NCBI GenBank assembly: GCA_017941035.1
Contig: JAGAXG010000018.1
Location: 1-64,000, forward strand
From: a bacterium
Lineage (GTDB): Bacteria; Cyanobacteriota; Vampirovibrionia; Gastranaerophilales; Gastranaerophilaceae
Direction of reading: 5' to 3'
DNA: 64,000 nucleotides
The notes under the pieces are model-generated. The model did no database searches, was not told where the DNA came from, and worked only from the letters and a program-made list of their open reading frames with translations. A program made the position numbers and the translations under genes. Shown here one piece after another: positions 26,173 through 35,943 of this stretch (position 1 is its first letter; each line of letters starts with the position of its first letter).

Positions 26173-27732
26173 TTATCTGCTTTTACTCTTTTTAAATAAT
26201 AAAAGTAACGGTATTAGTGCAAAACACGCTAGTCCAAAAATTCTAAATGAATCCATAAATGCCCACAGTGTAGATTGTTTTATCAAAGTCCCGTATTGAA
26301 CATATTTTGCCATATGGTTTGCAATATCCGGACTTGTATATTGCATCAATGCGCCAGTAATAGTTTGTACTCTTTCAACAAAAGCTGTGTTCAAATCACT
26401 CAATTTACCAACCATCATAAATTGATGAACTTGTGCAAATCTTGTTAAAAAAGTCGCAACTAAAGATGTACCAATTGCCCCGCCAATATTTTTGAATAAA
26501 TTCTGAATACCTGAAGCATTTGTCATTTGAGCATTAGACAGAGTTTCCATAGATAAATTTATTATAGGAACCATTGAAAGTCCTAACCCAAATCCCATTA
26601 AACAGTTTGGTATCATAATATTCATTTGAGCAATTTGTAAATTTAAAAATCCAAAAATTAAACTTGCAGAACCTATACAAGTCAATCCTACTGCAACGAG
26701 TTTTCTTTTATCTACTCTATCAGCAATAAATGCACATACAATTGTTGCTGTTAAACTTCCTATTCCACGAGGCATCATTGAAAGTCCGCTTAAATAAGCA
26801 GTATACCCCATCATACTTTGTAAAAATTGAGGCAAAATAGCAATAGACGCATACAATACAGCCTGCATAATAACTTGAATGAAAGTACCTATTACAAATT
26901 CTTTATTCTTAAATACGCTCAAATCTATCAAAGTATCTTTTCTGACAGCTTGTGAAACAAAAAAACATATCGCTGAAAGACATGAAACAGTGAAAATCCA
27001 TCTTATCCATGTTGCATTAAACCAATCTGCATTATTTCCTTTATCAAAAAAAACTTGCAGGCATAAAAGCCATAAAAATAAAAAGAAAAATCCAAGACCA
27101 TCAAGTTTAACTCCTTTTTGTCGTCTTGCATAAGGAGGATTAAACAAAAAGTTTTTTGCCATTATTGCAGCAATACAACCCAAAGGAACATTTATAAAAA
27201 ATATCCATGGCCAAGTCCAATTATCCGTAATCCAACCACCTAAAACAGGACCGATAATAGGAGCAATAATTACCCCCATCCCAAAAATTGCCATTGCGGT
27301 CCCACGTTTTTCTTTAGGAAAAGCTTCCATCATAATTGCTTGCGATAATGGAACAATTCCACCACCGCCAGCACCCTGTAAAATTCTAAAAATAACCATT
27401 TGCCCTAAAGATTTTGCCATTCCGCATAATAATGATGCAATTGCAAATAACAAAATACTTATTATATAAAAATTTTTACGTCCAAAAAGTTTACTAAAAT
27501 ACCCAACAGATGGGATTACGATACCTGATGCTATCAAATAACTTGTTAAAATCCAAATACTTTCATCGCGTGTGGCAGAAAAGCTTCCTGCCATGTGCGG
27601 TAAAGCAACGTTAGCAATTGTCCCGTCCATAACATAGACAAAAACAGCTAACAATACCGGAGCACAAGCAAGCCACGGATTTTTAGGTAAATATTGATTT
27701 TCATCTATTATTGTCGGGTTTTGGGTAGACAT
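26173..27732 (-). CDS. EmrB/QacA-type (DHA2) multidrug efflux transporter
   Basis: 519 residues with 14 predicted membrane helices. Motif A-like GYFSKLFGRKNFY (about 77-89), the antiporter motif C GMGVIIAPIIGPVLGGWI (about 151-168) and the proline of DHA2 proteins are visible. It works with the EmrA-like adaptor encoded just upstream and the TolC-like channel encoded divergently, giving a tripartite proton-driven pump. The gap to emrA contains an imperfect palindromic repeat element (see 27748-27870). Confidence 0.9.
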   Translation of the reverse strand: MSTQNPTIIDENQYLPKNPWLACAPVLLAVFVYVMDGTIANVALPHMAGSFSATRDESIWILTSYLIASGIVIPSVGYFSKLFGRKNFYIISILLFAIASLLCGMAKSLGQMVIFRILQGAGGGGIVPLSQAIMMEAFPKEKRGTAMAIFGMGVIIAPIIGPVLGGWITDNWTWPWIFFINVPLGCIAAIMAKNFLFNPPYARRQKGVKLDGLGFFFLFLWLLCLQVFFDKGNNADWFNATWIRWIFTVSCLSAICFFVSQAVRKDTLIDLSVFKNKEFVIGTFIQVIMQAVLYASIAILPQFLQSMMGYTAYLSGLSMMPRGIGSLTATIVCAFIADRVDKRKLVAVGLTCIGSASLIFGFLNLQIAQMNIMIPNCLMGFGLGLSMVPIINLSMETLSNAQMTNASGIQNLFKNIGGAIGTSLVATFLTRFAQVHQFMMVGKLSDLNTAFVERVQTITGALMQYTSPDIANHMAKYVQYGTLIKQSTLWAFMDSFRIFGLACFALIPLLLLFKKSKSR

Positions 27733-27747
27733 GAGATTTCCTTTATA

Positions 27748-27870
27748 AAGACGTTAAATATATAAGTTCGATAAGTCGTTAATTTTTCATCAGAATTTAG
27801 TTAATTTTCTTCAGTTCAATAATTTGAATAACGTAAAAGAACTTATCGTATAATGACTTTTATTTTACTT
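27748..27870. repeat. Interrupted palindrome with 8-bp units between emrA and emrB
   Basis: The left arm (about 27748-27782) reads AAGACGTTA...AAGTTCGATA AGTCGTTA. The right arm (about 27829-27866) reads, on the other strand, AAAGTCATTA...ACGATAAGTTC...ACGTTA. The units resemble AGACGNTA, as in the clearer elements at 43921-44008 and 49615-49707. This copy is more degenerate. Confidence 0.45.
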
Positions 27871-28855
27871 TTACTTTTGGTATTACACTCATTCCAGGGA
27901 TAATATTGTATTTTTCTTTATCAATTTTTTCAGTAAAGATAATTTTTACAGGAATTCTTTGTACGATTTTAACAAATGAACCTACAGCATTTTCAGGAGG
28001 GAAAAGACTTGATTTTGCACCTGAAGCTCTTTGAATACTATCAATTTTTCCTTTAAAAATGTGGTCAGGATATGTATCAATTTTGATATCAACTTCCTGT
28101 CCGGCTTTCATATGTCTTAGCTGATTTTCTTTAAAGTTTGCAATTACCCAGACTGTTTCGGGTACAAGAGTAAATAAAGGAGACCCGACATTAACATACA
28201 TACCTTTTTCAACTCTGCGAGAAGCAACTGTTCCTGATTGAGGAGCATAAATTTTGGTATATGATAAATCTAATGAAGCTTTATCTTTTGCAGCTTTTGC
28301 TGTTAGTAAATTAGCATCTGCAACAGTTTTTCCTGATTTATCAGAAAATAAAGCTTGTTGTGCCTGAGTTAAACCGGCTTTTGCACTATCATATTTAACT
28401 TGTGCAGAATCTAAAACTTGTTTAGACACCGCACCTTGTTCATAAAGATTCGTATATCTTTCTAAATCTTTTTTTGCAAGTTCAATATTTGATTGTGAAG
28501 CTGTTAAATTTGCTTTTGCATTTTCTTGATCTATTTTAAGTTTTTCATAATTTGCATCAGCTTGATCAAATTTTACTTTGTAATCTGCACTGTCAATTAC
28601 TGCAACCAAATCTCCTGCATGTACAAATTGATTATCGGTTACATAAACTTCTTCAATTTGTCCTGAAACTTTTGGAGCAACATTTACTGTTGTAGTTTCG
28701 ACATAAGCATCATCTGTTGAAACATATTGCATTTCTTTTACAAAATAAATAACCGCAAAAACAAGAGCAACTGCTATAATAATAAATGCGATTGTCCTTT
28801 TTATTCCTTTTGGTTTTTGCTGTTCTTGTGTTTGTTCAATTTCTTGATTTTCCAT
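27860..28855 (-). CDS. EmrA/HlyD-type membrane fusion protein
   Basis: 331 residues. A single N-terminal membrane helix (about 21-41), the barrel-sandwich segment VAPKVSGQIEEVYVTDNQFV (about 64-83), a coiled-coil hairpin (about 95-200), then IYAPQSGTVASRRVEKGMYV (about 212-231) and a beta-barrel. This is the periplasmic adaptor linking EmrB to an outer-membrane channel. RBS AGAGG precedes the ATG. It lies 14 bases downstream of the marR gene. Confidence 0.9.
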   Translation of the reverse strand: MENQEIEQTQEQQKPKGIKRTIAFIIIAVALVFAVIYFVKEMQYVSTDDAYVETTTVNVAPKVSGQIEEVYVTDNQFVHAGDLVAVIDSADYKVKFDQADANYEKLKIDQENAKANLTASQSNIELAKKDLERYTNLYEQGAVSKQVLDSAQVKYDSAKAGLTQAQQALFSDKSGKTVADANLLTAKAAKDKASLDLSYTKIYAPQSGTVASRRVEKGMYVNVGSPLFTLVPETVWVIANFKENQLRHMKAGQEVDIKIDTYPDHIFKGKIDSIQRASGAKSSLFPPENAVGSFVKIVQRIPVKIIFTEKIDKEKYNIIPGMSVIPKVKVK

Positions 28856-28869
28856 GTTTTAACCTCTTT

Positions 28870-29331
28870 TTATATATTCATTTCTACTTCTTTTTCTAAA
28901 ATCTCCCTAAATTCGCGCATATTATTTTTTATTTCTTCAATTTTGCTTTGAGAAAATTCATGAGGGATTTTTTCTAAATATTTCTTTAAAATGCCGGTTA
29001 TCTGTTTTAAAGTCTTTTTACCGTTATTTGTCATAATAATTTTTCTGACAAGTCTGTTATTTTTTGTATCTGCAAAACGTTCAATTAATTCTTTTTCTTC
29101 CAAAGAATTTAGAATTCTTCCTGTTGCAGGTCTGTCTTTTAAAATAAGCTTTGCCAAATCTCTTTGACAAATTTCTCCATGTAATGATAACGTATCTAAA
29201 GTAACAAATTCCTCAACATTTATTCCTAAATTCAACTTATTAAAAACTTGCGAACCCAAGTAACGACAGTATTTTGCCGTTTGTTCAATTTGATAATATA
29301 ATGTATTTATATAATGTTGTTCTTTTATCAT
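28870..29331 (-). CDS. MarR-family transcriptional regulator
   Basis: 153 residues, winged helix: LSLHGEICQRDLAKLI (helices 3-4), recognition helix ATGRILNSLEEKEL (about 70-83), wing FADTKNNRLVRKI (about 90-102). First gene of marR-emrA-emrB; such regulators usually repress their own efflux operon and release DNA on binding a drug. The adjacent palindromes at 29351-29383 are the likely operators and would also control the divergent tolC-like gene. Confidence 0.9.
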   Translation of the reverse strand: MIKEQHYINTLYYQIEQTAKYCRYLGSQVFNKLNLGINVEEFVTLDTLSLHGEICQRDLAKLILKDRPATGRILNSLEEKELIERFADTKNNRLVRKIIMTNNGKKTLKQITGILKKYLEKIPHEFSQSKIEEIKNNMREFREILEKEVEMNI

Positions 29332-29350
29332 TTTATGTTGAAAAAATAAT

Positions 29351-29383
29351 TTGTTGCTTTTACAACAATATTATGCTAGCATA
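29351..29383. promoter_or_regulatory. Probable MarR operators in the divergent promoter region
   Basis: Two palindromes occur in the 99-base gap between marR and the tolC-like gene: TTGTTG-n6-CAACAA (29351-29368) and the perfect 12-mer TATGCTAGCATA (29372-29383). Their position fits autorepression and co-control of both transcripts. Binding is inferred. Confidence 0.6.
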
Positions 29384-29430
29384 GGGGTATACAAATTGCA
29401 AGAAAATTTTTTTTAAAGAGGAATAAAACA

Positions 29431-30828
29431 TTGAAAAAACAAATTATTACACTAGTTTTAGCAAGTATAATTTTAGCGGATGCCACATCTGTATTTGCTA
29501 TTACAAATAAGAAAAATTCAACTGAAACAAAAAAAGTTTCCGTTTCAAAAACTCAAAAAATGCGTCAAAAAAGCGATGAGTTTAAATATGAACATATAAA
29601 TTATAACTGGTGGGATAATTTTAATGATCCTATTTTAAAAGGTTACATTGATCAGGCAATAAAAAATAATTACAACTTAAAAATGGCAACAATTGCAGTA
29701 GATGAATACTATCAAGCCGTAAGAATTCAATTTGCCGATCAATTACCTGTTGCAGCAGCCGGATTTTCTCCTGCATTTGTAAAAAATCCGGGATTTACAA
29801 AAGCACATTGGAATTTTGCCACTCCTGCAATCGTAAATTATGAAGCAGACATTTTCTTAAAAAATTACGACAAAACAAAAGCAGCAAAAAAAGAATATGA
29901 ACAATCACTTCAAGATGAAAGAGCCGTTTATATTTCTATTGCTTCTGCTGTAGGAACTTCATACTTAAATATTGTAAAACTTGATAAGATGATTGAACTT
30001 CAAGAAGAAATTGTTAAAGATAGAAAAGATATTTATGACTTAATGCTTTTAAGAAATAAGGAAGGTTTAACTTCCACTTCTGATACTGTAAAAGCGAATA
30101 AATCTTATATTGCTGGTCAAACAACATTGACAGAATACAAAAAACAAAGAAATATTTTATTAAATCAATTATGTGTTTTAATTGGTTTAAGTCCCGAAAA
30201 AGCTGAAACCTTATTAAGAATAAGTTATGAAGAGCTTGATTATAACGGAGTAATTCCTTCTGAAATTGCATCAGAGATTATTTCACAACGTCCGGATTAT
30301 ATTAAAGCTGAAAAAATGGTAGAAAAAGCCGGAATAGATGTTAGAATTGCTAAAAAAGAATTTTTGCCGACAATTAACTTAACAGGAGTGGCATTATTTT
30401 TAGCAGGCGATATAGGAAGTGCTTGGACAACAAAAAATGCATTAGCGGCACTGGCAGCCGGAGCTATGCTTCCTATTTTTACAGGTGGTAAAAGAATCGC
30501 TAATTTAAAACTTAAAAAAGATGAATATGAAAGAGTTTTAAATAATTATTATCAAACAAATTTAACCGCTATACAAGAAGTGAATGATGCTTTAACTACA
30601 ATCAAACACGATGATAAAAAATACCAAGACACCAAAACGCAGTCAGAACTTGAAAGAACCGATTATGCAATTTCAAATGCCAAATATGATGAAGGAATAA
30701 TTTCAAAACTGGATTTAATCCAATTAAGAGAAAATGTTCTTTCAACAGATAAACTTGTTGCGGATCAAAAAATAAATTGTTTGGTAGATTATATTGGTTT
30801 GTACAAAGCTGTCGGAAGCAAATTATAA
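29431..30828 (+). CDS. TolC/NodT-family outer-membrane efflux protein
   Basis: 465 residues starting at TTG 29431, supported by AAAGAGGA nine bases upstream and by a signal peptide right after (residues about 5-23, ...ATSVFA). Two repeats of long helices and beta-hairpins follow (NYNLKMATIAVDEYY about 77-91; QRPDYIKAEKMVEKAGIDVR about 285-304). It forms the outer-membrane exit duct for the EmrAB pump encoded divergently. Terminator at 30862-30888. Confidence 0.9.
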   Translation: MKKQIITLVLASIILADATSVFAITNKKNSTETKKVSVSKTQKMRQKSDEFKYEHINYNWWDNFNDPILKGYIDQAIKNNYNLKMATIAVDEYYQAVRIQFADQLPVAAAGFSPAFVKNPGFTKAHWNFATPAIVNYEADIFLKNYDKTKAAKKEYEQSLQDERAVYISIASAVGTSYLNIVKLDKMIELQEEIVKDRKDIYDLMLLRNKEGLTSTSDTVKANKSYIAGQTTLTEYKKQRNILLNQLCVLIGLSPEKAETLLRISYEELDYNGVIPSEIASEIISQRPDYIKAEKMVEKAGIDVRIAKKEFLPTINLTGVALFLAGDIGSAWTTKNALAALAAGAMLPIFTGGKRIANLKLKKDEYERVLNNYYQTNLTAIQEVNDALTTIKHDDKKYQDTKTQSELERTDYAISNAKYDEGIISKLDLIQLRENVLSTDKLVADQKINCLVDYIGLYKAVGSKL

Positions 30829-30861
30829 TAAAAATTTTTTGAAAAATATATTTCAGTTTAA

Positions 30862-30888
30862 AATACCGGAAAATAATTCTCCGGTATT
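30862..30888 (+). terminator. Intrinsic terminator of the tolC-like gene
   Basis: AATACCGGA (30862-30870) pairs with TCCGGTATT (30880-30888), followed by ATTTTTTT. Confidence 0.9.
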
Positions 30889-30952
30889 ATTTTTTTGCAT
30901 TTTAGGCGATTTTTTATTTAAAAAAGTTTTTATATATTAGCAAGGGGAATGT

Positions 30953-31288
30953 ATGGCATTAATTTCAAGTTTTGCAAGAAATGCAATTTCACAAGGATTA
31001 AAAAGTAAATTTTTAACAGAAAAAATTATGTTAAATCCTGAAACAACACGTTTAGTTTTTCAAAAAGGAGAAAACTTAATTACAAAAGATATTACACATT
31101 CCAATGGATCTTATAAAGCTGTCAAGTATAAAGTTCCATTAAACGGAGATATTTCTAACGGCACAAAACTTAAAATTGTTTCTAAAGAAAATAATAACTC
31201 TTTTTCATTTATAAAGGTTTGTAATATTACAAAGGGCAAAATTACTGAATGGTTAAAAGAGCGTTTTTTCTATTCTGCAGTTATTTAA
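30953..31288 (+). CDS. Hypothetical protein upstream of dnaN
   Basis: 111 residues, not recognised. No signal peptide or membrane segment; mostly beta with basic patches (LKSKFLTEK, VKYKVPLNGD). AAGGGGA precedes the ATG. It lies 67 bases before dnaN and on the same strand, but dnaN has its own TATAAT at about 31325, so co-transcription is uncertain. No dnaA is next to dnaN here. Confidence 0.6.
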   Translation: MALISSFARNAISQGLKSKFLTEKIMLNPETTRLVFQKGENLITKDITHSNGSYKAVKYKVPLNGDISNGTKLKIVSKENNNSFSFIKVCNITKGKITEWLKERFFYSAVI

Positions 31289-31355
31289 AATAAATTCTTT
31301 GATTTACAATTAATTTTGTTTATTCTATAATAGCCTTATAAGGAGTATAGGGTAT

Positions 31356-32477
31356 ATGAAATTTATAATTGGAAAAGAAGATTTATTGAATGGTATAAGA
31401 ATTGTTGAACGTGCGACTTCACAAAAAGCTGTTCAACCTGTTTTGTATAACATTTTAATTGAAACTTTAGAAAATAACCAAATAAGATTAACTGCAACCG
31501 ATTTAGTATTAACAGTTATAACAAAAGTCGATGCACAAGTTCAGGAACAAGGTAAAATTACTCTTCCTGCAAAAAAATTGAATGAAATTATTTCAAAACT
31601 TGGCAATGATTTAGTCACATTTGAAATTGAAAATGGGTCTACAAATGTCACTATTACTTGTCAAAAATCAAAATTTGATATTATTGGAATTTCGTCAAGC
31701 GAATTTCCATCTGATGTTTTTAACTACGAAATTGATGATACAAAATGTTTTGATGTTGAATTAAAACCATTTTTAAAAGGTATTCGTCAAGCAGGATTTG
31801 CATCTGCCAGTTATGAAGTAAGCAACCTTTTATCAGGTATTGTATGTGACTTTAATGAAGGAATACTTGAGATTGCATCAACTGACGGTAACAGATTAGC
31901 AAGAGTTCGTGAAAAACTTTCAAGTGGTATAATTGAGCAGACACAGTTAATTATTCCATCAAGAACATTAAACGAATTTTTGAAAATGAGCTCTTTTATT
32001 GAAGAAGATTCAATCAAAATTTGTAAGGATAAAGCAACAATTGTCTTTAAATCAGAAAAAATCTTAACTATTTCAAGACTTTTGGAAGGACAATTCCCAA
32101 GATATAATCAGCTTATTCCGTCAGAAACTCCTAAAAAAGCAATTGTGAATGTTTCTCAGCTTATTTCTGCATTAGAAAGAGTTTCTGTAATGGTCAATGA
32201 TAAAACAAGTATTGTAAAAATGCATTTTGCAGATAATGAATTAACCTTAACAGCAGATACTCCTGATGCAGGAAAATCTGAAGATACTATAGATATTCAA
32301 TATACAGATGAAGAACTTTTGATTGCTTTTAATTATAAGTTTGTTTTAGATGCATTGAGAATAATTGAAAGTGATGAAGTTATTATCGGCTTGAATGCTC
32401 CATTATCAGCAACTGTATTGAAACCTAACAGCGAAGAAGATTTCATTTGCTTGATTATGCCTGTTCAAATAAGATAA
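31356..32477 (+). CDS. dnaN: DNA polymerase III beta subunit (sliding clamp)
   Basis: 373 residues, the expected length, with three clamp repeats. The start (MKFIIGKEDLLNGIRIVERA), RLTATDL near residue 50, TDGNRLARV near 175 and the ending CLIMPVQIR, close to the consensus MPMR(I/L) end, all fit. It encircles DNA and tethers the replicative polymerase and repair factors. RBS AAGGAG lies 11 bases before the ATG and a TATAAT lies about 30 bases upstream. Confidence 0.96.
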   Translation: MKFIIGKEDLLNGIRIVERATSQKAVQPVLYNILIETLENNQIRLTATDLVLTVITKVDAQVQEQGKITLPAKKLNEIISKLGNDLVTFEIENGSTNVTITCQKSKFDIIGISSSEFPSDVFNYEIDDTKCFDVELKPFLKGIRQAGFASASYEVSNLLSGIVCDFNEGILEIASTDGNRLARVREKLSSGIIEQTQLIIPSRTLNEFLKMSSFIEEDSIKICKDKATIVFKSEKILTISRLLEGQFPRYNQLIPSETPKKAIVNVSQLISALERVSVMVNDKTSIVKMHFADNELTLTADTPDAGKSEDTIDIQYTDEELLIAFNYKFVLDALRIIESDEVIIGLNAPLSATVLKPNSEEDFICLIMPVQIR

Positions 32478-32524
32478 AGTTTTTTTACTAGCAAAAAAAT
32501 TATTCTTTAGATTTTAGAACCTAT

Positions 32525-33205
32525 ATGGATAATATAAACTTCACTGGTGGATTTTTAATAAAAAAACCAAGTACAAGAATGTGGCACAATATTGAAAATA
32601 TTTTACCACGTAAAAAAGCTGTTTTTCAACAATTTAATGAAGACGGAGATAAATTTTTTGCTGTAAAAACTTTTTATGATAAACAAATTGCCGATTTTAT
32701 ATTAAATAAACATATTGATTTTAAATTTTATCCTGATATTAATTTAAAAACACAACTTGATCCTGAAAAATTAGCAGAAGCAAAAAAAATTATAAATTCT
32801 CAAAAAAACATAATTGAAATAAGAAAAGATTTAAGAAAATTTTTTAAACCTTTAAAAAAAATTTTTAAACCCAAGAAGTATAAATGGAAACCTAATGATC
32901 ACATATTACAAACATTTAAAGCTCTTGGATTAAATTCTTCAGAATGCACTTATTCTATAAAAAACGGAATAACAATTATTAAAGATTCATCAGGAAAAAT
33001 TGTTGCTAAAGCATCACCAAACAGCCATTTTGGAACTAACTATGTATATGTTTTACCAAAAAATAGTGATGGTTCACCTAAAAAATTTGCTGTTGATTTT
33101 AATGGAAATATTGTTCACGAGTTTAAAGAAATTAATTCAAAAAGTTTTCGAGAAAATTTTTTGAATACTATAAAAATTGATTTGGGAAGAATACGTCCTC
33201 AATAA
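32525..33205 (+). CDS. Hypothetical basic protein beginning with an NFTGG segment
   Basis: 226 residues, rich in Lys and Ile, with no membrane segment. The N-terminus MDNINFTGGF resembles short NF(T/C)G segments at the start of another unrelated protein in this window (5144-5578). A basic stretch about residues 100-121 (RKDLRKFFKPLKKIFKPKKY) could bind nucleic acid or membranes. No known domain is recognised and no RBS is visible. Confidence 0.6.
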   Translation: MDNINFTGGFLIKKPSTRMWHNIENILPRKKAVFQQFNEDGDKFFAVKTFYDKQIADFILNKHIDFKFYPDINLKTQLDPEKLAEAKKIINSQKNIIEIRKDLRKFFKPLKKIFKPKKYKWKPNDHILQTFKALGLNSSECTYSIKNGITIIKDSSGKIVAKASPNSHFGTNYVYVLPKNSDGSPKKFAVDFNGNIVHEFKEINSKSFRENFLNTIKIDLGRIRPQ

Positions 33206-33290
33206 TATTTAAAATTTTTTATTTTTATTTTATAATTCTATTACAGTTATTCTAGCGGATATTATTATACCGATAAGAGAAGGAGTTATC

Positions 33291-34325
33291 ATGCAAACTA
33301 TTCAAAAAGCAGATATTGATTGGGCAAATTTAGGTTTTGGGTACTACAAAACTGACAAGAGATTTGTTTCTATGTATAAAGACGGTAAATGGGACGAAGG
33401 TTTAATTATTGAGGATGAAAATATTGTAATGAACGAATGCGCTTGCGTTTTACAGTATGCTCAGACATGTTTTGAAGGAATGAAAGCTTATGAAACTGTA
33501 GATGGACGTGTTGTTATTTTCAGACCAAATATGAATGCTAAAAGAATGCATGATACTGCTTTGAGACTTGAAATGGTTCCTTATCCAGAAGATAAATTTA
33601 TTGAAGCAGTAGAAAAAGTTGTAAAAGAAAATTTGAAATTTGTACCACCATATGGAACAGGAGCAAGTTTATATATTAGACCTTATTTATTCGGATATTC
33701 TCCTGTTATGGGTGTAAAACCTGCTAAAGAATTTATGTTTAGAATTTTTGTTTCTCCTGTCGGTCCTTATTTCAAAGGAGGTTCAAAACCTATTACATTA
33801 AAAGTAAGTGATTTTGATAGAGCAGCACCAAATGGAACCGGTCATGTTAAAGCAGGTTTAAACTATGCAATGAGTTTACATGCCGGAGTGATTGCGCATG
33901 CAGAAGGTTTTGCGGAAAATTTATATCTTGATCCTCAAACACGCACAAAAGTTGAAGAAACCGGAGGAGCGAATTTTTTATTTATTACAAAAGACGGAAA
34001 AGTAGTTACTCCTAAATCTTCAAGTATTTTGCCGTCAATTACAAGACGTTCATTAATGTATGTGGCAAAAGAATATTTAGGATTGGAAACAGAAGAAAGA
34101 GAAGTATATTTAGAAGAATTAAATGATTTCGCTGAATGCGGTTTGTGCGGAACAGCTGCAGTAATTTCTCCTGTCGGAAAAATCGTTGATCATGGAAAAG
34201 AAATTTGTTTTTCTTCTGGTATGGATGCTCCGGGTAAAATTACTAAAAAACTATATGATACTTTAACAGGTATTCAATATGGAAAAATCGAAGCTCCAAA
34301 GGGATGGATTAGAGAAATTATATAA
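33291..34325 (+). CDS. ilvE: Branched-chain amino acid aminotransferase
   Basis: 344 residues, class IV PLP aminotransferase. GHVKAGLNYA (about 184-193) carries the PLP Lys, and ETGGANFLFI (about 224-233) with SSSILPSITRR (about 244-254) are the fold-type IV signatures. It performs the last step of Leu, Ile and Val synthesis and their first catabolic step, using 2-oxoglutarate/glutamate. Strong RBS AAGGAG before the ATG. No other ilv genes are nearby. Confidence 0.95.
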   Translation: MQTIQKADIDWANLGFGYYKTDKRFVSMYKDGKWDEGLIIEDENIVMNECACVLQYAQTCFEGMKAYETVDGRVVIFRPNMNAKRMHDTALRLEMVPYPEDKFIEAVEKVVKENLKFVPPYGTGASLYIRPYLFGYSPVMGVKPAKEFMFRIFVSPVGPYFKGGSKPITLKVSDFDRAAPNGTGHVKAGLNYAMSLHAGVIAHAEGFAENLYLDPQTRTKVEETGGANFLFITKDGKVVTPKSSSILPSITRRSLMYVAKEYLGLETEEREVYLEELNDFAECGLCGTAAVISPVGKIVDHGKEICFSSGMDAPGKITKKLYDTLTGIQYGKIEAPKGWIREII

Positions 34326-34378
34326 TTATCGGAATTTCACTCTCTAAATTCGTTTGTTCCATTACTCTTGCTAAAAAA

Positions 34379-34400
34379 AACGACTTATTGCTAAGTCGTT
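34379..34400 (-). terminator. Intrinsic terminator of the 34482-35906 gene
   Basis: AACGACTTA (34379-34387) pairs with TAAGTCGTT (34392-34400). The T8 tract lies on the minus strand. The 3' UTR between it and the stop codon contains a C/U-rich CTTTCCTTTCCC stretch (about 34421-34432). Confidence 0.88.
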
Positions 34401-34481
34401 GGAAAATCAATAGGAAAAAAGGGAAAGGAAAGTCTTTTATAAGTTAGTAAGTGTTTTGTAATTATTCACTTACCTACTTGG

Positions 34482-35906
34482 TTATGCATTGAATGTCTTG
34501 AAAGAAGATTCTACGTTCTTTGAAATAACTTTTTTTACTGCATCCATTTCTGTAGATATTGCATTTTCTTCTGTATCAAGCTGTTTCAATTTTAATTCTA
34601 AGTTTTTATCTTGTTGTTGAATTACTTCTAATTTTGCATTTATTTCTTGAATTTTATGATCATATTCGTGTTGTGCAAAATTGTATTGATTCATTGCATC
34701 ATTATATGCTTCTTCATCAGTAGTAGTTGTTGTTGTTAATTGATAAGCTGTTTCTGTACCATCATCATTGAATAAGGTAATACCTACATATCTTCCTGAA
34801 GCATCTTTTTCAACTGTACCTAATTTGTTTAACACTTCTTCTGTTTTTGTTGTTGAACCAATTGTATAGCAGTTGATATTTGCTAATTGTGTATCACCTG
34901 TGTATCTGCTTCCATCATTTAATTCTGCATCTTGATAGAAATATGGGACATAAGCACCTGTTGTAGAATTTTTCAAATATCTTACATGCCATTCATCTGT
35001 TCCATATTCTTGCTTTAACATACTGATATAATATTGTTCTTGTTTTCTCAAATCTGTTAATTGTTGATCTGTTAAAGATGAAAGATACTCGTCTTCTAAT
35101 GTTTGACTTTCAATATTTTCCAATTGTTCTGCTTGTAAATAATGTTTTTCTTCTTGTTTTTCAGTTTTATAATAATTTATTGTTCCATTTTCATTTTTTG
35201 CATTTACTCTTGTAATTGCATCTTGAATATTTGATGCTGTATTATTATAAATACAAATATATAAATCTTCTTCATTGATATCTGTTAATGAAGTTTTAGC
35301 TTCATCAACAAATTCATACCAAACTGTTTCACCATTTTCATTTTGATCTTTTACAATTTGTTTTGCTGGAGTACCTTGGCTATTTACTGTATAATATTCT
35401 AGTTTTTCTTTTTCATTATCGCTTATTTGTACTTCTTCTGATTTTTCAGTGCTGTAATAATAACCTTTTTCATCTTTTTGTACATCATATGAATTACCAT
35501 CAATAGTAATAATATCTTTTTTAATTTCACCAAGTGATCTTAATTTTGTAGCACCAATTGAAAATTCATCATTTGCATTAGAAACAAGGCTTGAAACAGT
35601 TGATACTAAAGAGAAATCATCTTGCCATTGTTTCATATAACTTATAGAATACTGGTTATTTCCTTTTGCTAACATTGATATGATGGTATTTGTCATTGCA
35701 CCATCATTGAATGTATAGCTAACTCTTGTATAATCGTCAACAGAAGGAGGAGTTGGAACTTGCATATTGCAAAGTTCACTATAATAACTTGCAGATTCAT
35801 TTGATAAAGTTGTTCTTTGTTGGTTAATTTGTTGTCCTTCAAATTCAACATTGGATTTTCTTGCGGTAAGACTTAAAAATCTTGCTTGTGATGCTGACAT
35901 ACCCAT
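34482..35906 (-). CDS. Protein with N-terminal SASQARFL segment and C-terminal coiled coil, under a flagellar-type promoter
   Basis: 474 residues from ATG at 35906. That start has AAAGGA nine bases upstream, while an ATG at 35945 lies inside the promoter -10 element. The N-terminal 45 residues (MGMSASQARFLSLTARKSNV...) and the last ~85 residues (coiled coil, QLDTEENAISTEMDAVKKVI, ending FKTFNA) are helical; the middle is Thr/Tyr/Asn-rich. The helical ends with a variable middle recall flagellar axial proteins, and the sigma-28-like promoter agrees, but no standard flagellin, hook or cap motif is recognised. No signal peptide. Confidence 0.7.
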   Translation of the reverse strand: MGMSASQARFLSLTARKSNVEFEGQQINQQRTTLSNESASYYSELCNMQVPTPPSVDDYTRVSYTFNDGAMTNTIISMLAKGNNQYSISYMKQWQDDFSLVSTVSSLVSNANDEFSIGATKLRSLGEIKKDIITIDGNSYDVQKDEKGYYYSTEKSEEVQISDNEKEKLEYYTVNSQGTPAKQIVKDQNENGETVWYEFVDEAKTSLTDINEEDLYICIYNNTASNIQDAITRVNAKNENGTINYYKTEKQEEKHYLQAEQLENIESQTLEDEYLSSLTDQQLTDLRKQEQYYISMLKQEYGTDEWHVRYLKNSTTGAYVPYFYQDAELNDGSRYTGDTQLANINCYTIGSTTKTEEVLNKLGTVEKDASGRYVGITLFNDDGTETAYQLTTTTTTDEEAYNDAMNQYNFAQHEYDHKIQEINAKLEVIQQQDKNLELKLKQLDTEENAISTEMDAVKKVISKNVESSFKTFNA

Positions 35907-35943
35907 AATGTTGTTTCCTTTCAAGTTGCTTTCCTTAACAATC

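Noticed and set aside
31325-31356. Whether dnaN marks the replication origin here
   Set aside because: No dnaA, no gyrB/recF and no DnaA-box cluster of the TTWTNCACA type was seen nearby, so no origin is claimed.
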